Assembly: GCA_028571685.1 (NCBI GenBank) | Contig: CM053142.1 | Span: 62,893,296-62,957,295 of the forward strand | Origin: Heterohyrax brucei | Lineage: Eukaryota > Chordata > Mammalia > Hyracoidea > Procaviidae | Reading direction: 5' to 3' | Length of the DNA: 64,000 nucleotides | Shown here: positions 55,536-64,000 of the stretch, in pieces | Layout of the letters: the number at the start of each line of letters is the position of its first letter | Numbering within the stretch: the stretch's first letter is position 1 | The notes under the pieces: model-generated | What the model was told of the DNA's origin: nothing | The model's input: the letters and a program-made list of their open reading frames with translations, nothing else | Database searches by the model: none | Position numbers and translations under genes: made by a program

Positions 55536-55594
55536 TAAGAGTAAGAAGAGTTTCATTCCCTAGTGATTTCTATTTCTTTCAGAGTAGAGACAAA

Positions 55595-56130
55595 ATTTTA
55601 GATGTGGCCTGTGAGGGCCCTGCATTATCTTCGACTTCCTGTGGCCATCTCGCCCTTTCCCAGCCCTCTACCAGTGTTACCATCTTTCAGTCTCTTTCCC
55701 TTCTTTCTCTCTCCCGTCTGACTGCAACCGTCTTCCTCTTGCTGTTCTCCATGTGAACCCGGCCTGGAATTTTCCTGTTAGGGCCTTCACATTTGCTCTT
55801 TGTTCTGCTTGGAGTTCAAGATAGCCAGGAGGTGTGCTCCCTCACTTCTTAAGTCTTTTTACAAATGTCAGATTCTTGGTGAGGCTTTCCTTGACAGCCC
55901 TTTTTGAAACTACATTTCAATCCTTCTTTCCAGCTTTGTTTTCTCTAGCTCTTATTGTCTCATAATAGTCTAGGTAATTTACTTACTTATTTTCTTCTCC
56001 TCACGTCCACTACAGTGTATACTGGACTAGGACATTGGGAACTTTTTATCTTTTTTTTCATTGCTGTAGTTTTTGTGCTGTGCCTGGCACACAATAAAGT
56101 GTGCAATAAAGGATCATAAATAAATGAACC
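55595..56130 (+). mobile_element. L2 element, sense
   Basis: Ancient L2 3' end: gaggctttccttgacagccc, tctagctcttattgtctc, then gtgcctggcacacaataaag and aaataaatgaacc. It begins about 60 bases after exon m. Confidence 0.7.
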
Positions 56131-57147
<1,017 letters not shown>

Positions 57148-57280
57148 TAAACAGAATGGAATGTCTGGAGCAGTGTTCTGTTTGTGTCTTTTCTGCTATT
57201 TAAGAGTTTTAGTAAATAGTAAGAATCTCATGCATCCTTCTTAGATTTTATTAATTTAAAATTCAGGGACTAAAGCTAGT

Positions 57281-57443
57281 TTAGGAGCTCTGGTGACACA
57301 ATGGCTAGGCACTTGGTTGAAAGGTCGGTGGTTTGATCTGCTCCTGTAAAGATTACAGCCTAGGAAACCTTAGGGGACAGTCCTACTCTGTTATATAGGA
57401 TTGCAGAGAGTTGGAATTGACTTGATGGAAGACAAAACCATCA
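57281..57443 (+). mobile_element. AfroSINE, diverged
   Basis: ggagctctggtgacacaatgg, aaggtcggtggtttgat, gtaaagattacagcctagg and gagagttggaattgacttga are all in SINE order. Confidence 0.82.
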
Positions 57444-58425
57444 AGAGTATTTTATAATTTCTGTGTGTTAATTTTGGGTCAGAACTTCCATTTAACATAG
57501 ATGTCATTGAGATACAAGAGATTAGTTAAAAGAGTTTGGATGTGTCAGTGAATTATTAGTCCCTGATGTTTTTTAATTGCACAGTTCTAAAACTACCAGG
57601 GCCCTGGTGGTTTAATGAATATATAAAATTTGAAAGTGCACATCAAGTATATTAAGTGCATAGTCAGTCAGTAATCTGTTAGTACTTAGGGATCTCTGTT
57701 TGTGTTTGAGGGGGTGGCTAGAGTGTCTAACATAGTTTATCGCTTGAAAAATCCGGTGTCAGTTATGTTCTTCATTTTGGAAGAGCACTCTTCTTGAAAT
57801 ACTTTTTTGTCTAAACATCTCTAACACATTAGTCTTCTAGTTTCTTCTTGACTCGTTGGCAGTTCTGTAGTTTTCTTTACTGTTCCTTTTATTCTTTGCT
57901 TGATTTCTGAGTGTTGGAATATGTTGGGATTCTCAGCCCTTTCTTTACCTTATGTGCACACTCCTAACATCTTGTTTGTATGGTGACATTAAGTATCACC
58001 CATACCCTGTTCACTCATGCATTTCCAGCTCTGACTGCTTTTCTTCTTCTCTGTAGACTTGTATATCAGGTTGCTGTGGGGAACCCCTAGAGAATTTTAA
58101 CCACAGGGGAATCATGTGATCTGATTGGCTACTAAGTGAGAAACAGACTGTAGGGGATAAGAGTAGAAGCAGGAAGGCCAGTGAAGAGGCTGTTACAGTA
58201 ATCCAAAGGACAGATTCTAGTAGTTTTACAGTGTAAGTTTACCTTCTTTGTTTCCATCTAGATGTCTAAAAGGCATCTTAAAAGCTTTGCAGTGAATTAA
58301 ATGAATCAAAAGTCTTTTATTTTGCTTATATTCCACATCCAGTCTCAAAATTATCTCCAACATATATCCCAAAGTCAACCATTTTTCATTAACTTCATTG
58401 CTTAAACTGTGCTCCAAGCCACTGG
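57444..58425. other. Intron n-o, middle part
   Basis: Nothing clearly assignable; a lone cagggccctggtggttta at 57,597 may be a SINE head remnant. Confidence 0.45.
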
Positions 58426-58628
58426 AAGGATCCCTGGTGGTGGAGTGGTTAAGGGTTTAACTGCTGACAGAAGAACTGGCAGTTTGAATCCACCAATTGC
58501 TCTGTAGGAAAAAGATTGACAGTCTGCTTCTGTAAAGACTGCAGTCTTAGAAACCCTGAGGAGGAATTCTGCTGTGCCCTGTAGGGTACCTGTGAATCAG
58601 ATTTGAGTTGATGACCGTAGGTTTGGAA
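58426..58628 (+). mobile_element. AfroSINE
   Basis: atccctggtggtggagtgg, ggcagtttgaatccacca, gattgacagtctgcttctg and ttagaaaccctgaggagg: a complete copy with the longer middle segment. Confidence 0.87.
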
Positions 58629-58639
58629 AGCAGTGAAAT

Positions 58640-59465
58640 CTGTGCTTTGGGTTACTGTAGTAGTCTCCTAGCTGGCCTCCTTCTTCTATTCTTTATCCCC
58701 TGCAGACTGGTTTTTTTTTTTTAAGTAGCCCAGAGTGATTATCTGAACCATGACTCTGATCCTCTTGTTCCCCTGTGGTTACGATTCTCCCCTTACCCCC
58801 TAAAAGCCATTAGAATGAAATCCACAGTCATTCTGATCTGCAAAATAGTGGGTAATTTGACCTCTGCTTATTCTTCAGTTACATTTCTCCCTTGTCTACT
58901 TTGGACCCTCACATGCTTTTGGAAGAACACACCAAGCCCATTGCTCTTTCAGAGCTTTTGCAGTTAGTGTTTGTTCTGTGTGAACTGTATACCTGGTGGT
59001 GCAGTGATTAAAAGCTCACTGCTAATAAAAACATTGGCAGTTGAAATTTATCAGCTTCTCTTTGGAAACTCTATGAGGAAGTTCTCTGTCCTGTGAAGTC
59101 TCTGTGACTTGGAATTGACTCCACAACCATGGGTTTCTGTGTCAACTACTCTTCCTCTTCCTCCAGATCTTTATGTGGTTCGCACCTCTCCCTTCTCTTC
59201 ATTTTAGTTTCAGTTCCTGTCTTTGGCGACTTCTGTAGCTATGTGATATACTCCTCTCCCTTTCTAGTCGTTTTCTATCATGTTGCCCTACTTTGTTGTC
59301 ATAGCACTTAAGAGGAACTGAAACATTTTATTCATATGTTTACTGTTTCAACACCTGTATTAGAATATATGTCCCTTGAGGACAAGGACTTTGTATGTCT
59401 TGTTCAATATGGGGTGGCTAGAACAGTGTCTGCATTTAAGTCAGCAGTTATTAAATAAATGAAGG
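58640..59465 (+). mobile_element. L2 element, sense, split by a SINE
   Basis: Ordered L2 landmarks: gaatgaaatccacagtcatt, acaccaagcccattgctc, ttcagagcttttgcagtt, then after the SINE gtcccttgaggacaaggact and aaataaatgaagg. Confidence 0.75.
58985..59133 (+). mobile_element. AfroSINE inside L2
   Basis: acctggtggtgcagtgatta, ctttggaaactctatgagg and cttggaattgactccacaac. Flanking tctgtgtgaact (58,975) and tctgtgtcaact (59,135) look like an aged target duplication. Confidence 0.85.
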
Positions 59466-59678
59466 AAGGGTGTTTTACAAATAGGGCTATAGAATTAATC
59501 ACAGAGAAGCATATATATGCTTTTCATTATATCTGTTTGCTGCTATGATGGTGAAATTATAAGATGGTCTAGAATCGATTTGATATATCAGTTGTCCTTG
59601 GTTGAACTACGTCCCTTCCATACTAGTTTTGTATCTTTTAAGTTCTCCTTCTGTTTTTATTTGTCTTGGCCCTTTTAG

Positions 59679-60035
<357 letters not shown>

Positions 60036-60261
60036 TGAGAACATGCTTTGGTGACCGTCACCTCTTTAATAACTAGTTCAGAAGGTAGAATGGAAGAGGA
60101 ACATCAATACTGTTTCATTAAATATTTAATTAAATGCTTTGTGACTTCCCAGGTCAGTCACTAAATTATCACGTGATACTGCATCTGTATAGTTTCAGAT
60201 ACTAATTACTTTGATGGTACTTTGTTAGATACTTGAAAGAATACAAAGCGGTATTTGTTTT

Positions 60262-60418
60262 AGCACATGCCATAGGGTCACTATGAGTTGGAACTGACTT
60301 GGTGGCAAGGGTATGGATTTTGGAAACCCTGGTAGCATGGGGATTAAGTGCTGTGGCTCCTAATCAGAAGATCAGCAGTTTGAATCACCAGGCACTCCTT
60401 GGACACTCTGTGGGGCAA
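60262..60418 (+). mobile_element. Two partial AfroSINEs
   Basis: A 3' tail (60,262-60,312, agggtcactatgagttgg) is followed by a 5' part of another copy (60,319-60,418, accctggtagcatggggatt to ggggcaaa) that breaks off at a poly-T. Confidence 0.8.
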
Positions 60419-60889
60419 ATTTTTTTTTCTGGCTGATTAATGATATTATTAGTTAGGAACTAAGACATATAAAGCTCATTGCAGTATACTTTTCATGTTA
60501 CTTGAGAGATACAAATAAATGCTGTATTCACAGGAGGAGAGAGCATTGTGAGCTTGGATGGTCAGTAGGGAAACTTGAGAGAAAAGTTAAGAGTTTGGGT
60601 AGAGCTTTGAGTGGGTAGGATTGAAGTGGAAGGTGAATAAGAGAGATGTCATAAGCCAAGTTTTCAGGTGTATTAAGGTGATAGAAAATAAAAGGGTTTT
60701 ACTGGAGTGGAGGATTCATGCAAGAAAGTTAGAGGCTGTGAGAATGTTAAGCAGTTGTATTAGCATTGGCGCCCTATTGGATTTGCAAGATAAATAATAC
60801 ATGCTGATTCCTCACTTACTAGCTATCTGGTTATACAACATTTTGCACTTATAATAATAGTAAAAAATCTACTGTGTGACCATTTTGTA
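60419..60889. other. Intron, no feature recognised
   Basis: Purine-rich sequence near 60,530-60,700; nothing identifiable. Confidence 0.45.
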
Positions 60890-61440
60890 CATTAATGAGT
60901 TGGCGGACATGGTGGCACTGGCTACAGAGTGGGGAGCATTCTCTCCCTCGAAGAGGATCTTGGGGCAACTTTCGGGAAACTGGGCCATGCTGCCTGTGCC
61001 CTCTACTCTTTGTTGGTGACAATACTATGTCTAGCTGCTATGCAGGGCCGGCCTCATCTGTGGCCATGGCCTCCAGGCAGCACTGAGCCAGCAGGCACCT
61101 ATTCTGGTTTCCCCAGCTCCTACGCAGCCTGATGCCCTGTAGCTCGTAATTGCTGTGGGTTGGGAAGGGAGGAAAGAGTGACACATCAGAGTGTGAGGGT
61201 ACTTGTTAAATGATGTTCCAGAGTGATCTGAATTGGACCTGAAGCCTCCTTGGTGGTCCCAGGTGTACCACCAGTCTCCCAGCACCCTCACTAGGCCTAC
61301 AGAGTAAAGCAGGTTCTGATATCCTGAACTCAGGGCTTGCAGAAGTTAAAGGGGAGCCTGGAGGTAGATTTGAAAGTGAGGCGAGAATAGATGGTGGTTG
61401 CACTCACTGTGATGTGTGAGAAAGGGAGAAGGATCCAAGT
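60890..61440. other. Unassigned GC-rich block
   Basis: About 550 bases clearly richer in G and C than the surrounding intron (for example gccggcctcatctgtggcc). Several short open frames of 60-86 codons occur on both strands, none resembling a known protein. It does not look like L1, RTE, SINE, L2 or MaLR to me. It could be an unlisted repeat, an LTR or unique sequence. Confidence 0.45.
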
Positions 61441-61549
61441 GCTGTTTTTTTTTTTTCTGTAATGAAGAAATTGAATTTTTTAAAAAAATTTTTATTGCAG
61501 CTTAGGTGGAAATTTACAGAGCAATTTAGTCTGACTTGATGTCTACATA

Positions 61550-62205
61550 AAGTATGTCATGGCTTTGTTGAAGATTTTTGCATCTAGGTTCATGACTGGT
61601 CTGTAGTTCTTCTTTTTTGTTGGATCTTTCCCTGTCATTGGTATCAGCATTATGCTGGCTTCATAGAATGAATTTGGGAATATTCCATTTCTTTTGATGC
61701 TGTGAAATAGTCTCAGTAGTATTGGCATTAATGCTTCTCTAAAAGCTTGGTAGAATTCTGTGGTGAAGCCATCTGGGCCATGGCTGTTTTTGGTTGGTAG
61801 TTTTTGGATGGCTTTTCAATTTCTTCCTTTGTGATGGGTGTATTAAGTTGTTCTCCTTCACCTTGTGATAATTTTGGTAGGTGATATGAATCTAGGAATT
61901 CATCCGTTTCCTCTAGGTTTTCACATCTGTTAGAGTTTCCAGTCTTTCGTAGTATTCTGCTATGATATTTGTGATTTTTGTTGGATCTGTTGTGAGATCT
62001 CGTATCTCATTTCTTGTTCAGGTTGTTTCCTGTTTTCCTTTAGTAAGTTCAGCCAATGGTTTGTCAATTTTGCTGATCGTTTCAAAAAACCAGCTTTTGG
62101 TCTTATCAGTAAGTATGTTGTGGTTCTGGTTTCATGCCCTACCATCTGTCAGTATTCTCTCCTTGCTTCCACCTTGGGTTCCCATTTTCTTTTTTCTTTC
62201 TTTTT
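61550..62205 (-). mobile_element. L1 ORF2 (RT region), antisense
   Basis: The minus frame 61,543-61,728 reads [21 protein letters not shown], and 61,960-62,145 contains further ORF2 sequence. It corresponds to 24,020-24,560 of the younger L1 but is older, with stops. Confidence 0.8.
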
Positions 62206-63180
62206 AGTTGTATTTTAGATGAGGATTTATAGAACAAACTAATTTCTTACTAAACTGTTATTACACATACTGTTTTATGATATTGGTTTACAACCACACA
62301 GCATGTCAACACTCTTCCCTTCTCTGCCTTGGATTCCTTATTACCAGCTTTCCTGTCCCCTCCTGCCTTCTAGTCCTTGCCCCCTGGATTGGCATGTCTC
62401 TTTAGTCTCTTACTGTATTAGGGGGCTGTTCAATCTTTGGCTGAAAGGTGAACCTCAAGAGTAACTAACTTCCTTACTGAGCAGACAGGGCAACTCTCAG
62501 GGTTTCTCCAGTCTGTCAGGCTGGCATGTCTGGTCTTTTTTTTTTGAGTTAGAATTTTGTTCTGCATTTTCTCCAGCTTTGTCCAGGGCACTCTGTTGTG
62601 ATCCCAGATAGAGGAGTCAGTGATAGCCAGGGATCATCTAGTTGTACTGGACTCAGTCTGTTGGAGGCTTCTGTAGATGAGGTCCATTAGTGCTTTGGAC
62701 TAAGGTTTCCCTTGTTTCTTTAGTTTGCGTAGTTCTTCCTTGCCCCCAAGGGCATAAGACCGGTGCAGGAACCTAGATGGCTTCTCATAGGCTTAAGATC
62801 CCAGACACTACCTACGAGAGAAGAATGTAAAACATTTTGTTTATGAACTGTGTTATACCAGTTGAGCTCGATGTTCCCTGAAAGCAGGGTCCCCTCAGCC
62901 CAGCAGTTCAGTCCCTCAGGGAGCTTACTTTGTGTAAGTTGTACTGGCTTCCCTAATAGTATGTACTGCTGTCTTACCTTTCTTCAAAGTTAGCACTTAC
63001 CTGTTGTATATTTATGGTTTTTCCATCCCCAAAGCAGAGATCGTTTCTTTTTAACATGTGAACCTTTTCGTGAGTTTTTCTAGTAATGATCTCATACAAT
63101 ATTTGCTCTTTTGTGATGGCCTTCTTTCACTCAGGATAATGCCCTCCAGTTTCCTTCATGTTATGACATCCAGTTTTGTC
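62206..63180 (-). mobile_element. L1 3' UTR of another old type, antisense
   Basis: Tail-like T-rich start, then agtccttgccccctggattgg, aagatcccagacactacctac and atgccctccagtttccttc. The order of motifs is that of an L1 3' UTR but differs from the other modules. Confidence 0.55.
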
Positions 63181-64000
63181 AGCACCGTTTGTTAAAAAGA
63201 CTATTTTTCTCATTTGATGAACTTTGGGCTGTTGTTGAAAGTCAGATGACCATAGGTGGATGGATGGATTTACGTCTCGGTTCTCTGTTCTGTTCTATCA
63301 GTCAGTGTATCTCTGTTCGTGCCACTACCAGGCATCTGTGTTTCTAAGGTGTGTCTCTTGTAAACAGTGTATTGATGGATCCTGTTTTTGAATCCATTCT
63401 GTCACTCTGTGTCTCTTTATGGGTATATTTAGACTATTTGCATTCAGTGTAATTATTGTGAGTTTACTGCTGTCATTTTGAGGTGCCTTGTTGGGGGTGG
63501 GTGGGCAGTGTTGATAGTTTCTTTGTTTTTCTTACTGTCCTGTGCTGAATTCAATTCCTTTGGTTTGTGGATTTGTTTTTGTAGAGACTTCATGTTCTCC
63601 TTCTTTATTTTGCTAAGTACGTTTATTAACTTTCTTTGTGGTTACTGTAATTTTTACCCTTATCTTCCGAGGTTTCAAACAGTCTGCTGTTACTCAGTAT
63701 TGCCTTGTCTTCCATTTTCGTATTAAGTTTTGTACCTGCACCAAAGCTTTATGGTTCCCTGTTGTCTTTCCTTTGGTTTTGGATAGTACTTGGGAGTTCA
63801 TTGCCTAGGCTGGTAGTTGGCTGGTACCATATTGCATCCTAGATTTTCAGACTCTGGTCTGATGTTGCACAGACCAAAGGACTACCGTGAATAATTCATG
63901 TAAGTTTGGTTTGGTTTGGTTTTTACCTTCTCCCTTCATTTCTGTTTATCTGGAAATGTCCTGATTTCATCATCATATTTGAATGAGAGTTTTGCAGGAT
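63181..64000 (-). mobile_element. L1 ORF2 endonuclease region to ORF1 end, antisense
   Basis: 63,180-63,335 is reversed mid-ORF2; 63,336-63,480 is reversed endonuclease sequence and the inter-ORF region (ctcttgtaaacagtg, gcattcagtgtaattatt). The window ends inside the reversed ORF1 C-terminal region (ctggaaatgtcctgatttc, gagagttttgcaggat), matching 26,150-26,200. Confidence 0.75.

Overview
This window is intronic and exonic sequence of a mammalian nuclear gene. Fifteen coding exons on the + strand (5,852-60,034) encode about 786 consecutive residues of KDM5A (JARID1A/RBBP2), the H3K4me3/me2 demethylase. With the known catalytic residues as anchors they correspond to residues ~180-966 of a ~1,690-residue protein. 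The exons cover the linker after ARID, PHD1, the whole JmjC catalytic core, the C5HC2 zinc finger and about half of the PLU-1 region. All exons join in frame, have AG/GT borders and carry no internal stop. The first exons (JmjN, ARID) and the last (rest of PLU-1, PHD2, PHD3) lie outside the window.

The repeats identify the lineage. Dozens of tRNA-derived SINEs with the AfroSINE pattern and T-rich tails are present. So are RTE/BovB-like LINEs whose 3' end matches the SINE 3' end, and a young L1 lineage with a G-rich 3' UTR. Together these point to Afrotheria, most probably an elephant or close paenungulate. The species is an inference.

Layout: 1-5,851 is an upstream intron holding an old L1 broken twice by later insertions, one of them a near full-length RTE. 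5,987-12,067 holds an old L1 with two younger L1 3' ends and SINEs inside it. 12,068-16,730 is an exon-rich core with few repeats (ARID-PHD1 linker, PHD1, pre-JmjC). 16,731-27,584 holds L1 fragments, a SINE cluster and a 5.8 kb L1 with decayed ORF1/ORF2. 27,585-27,766 encodes the catalytic HIE motif. 27,767-41,807 is a 14 kb intron of stacked L1s and MaLR-type LTRs. 41,808-46,618 completes JmjC. 46,619-54,280 holds three solo LTRs, L1 and SINEs. 54,281-60,034 encodes C5HC2 and PLU-1, with L2 and SINEs between exons. 60,035-64,000 is intron with a GC-rich block and L1.

Only one protein-coding gene is supported. I found no operon, CRISPR array, stand-alone RNA gene or new defence-type system. 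The most informative structures are the dated insertion nests with readable target-site duplications, the almost complete antisense orientation of L1s, direct and inverted young L1 copies that flank in-frame exon blocks, and several weak splice donors.
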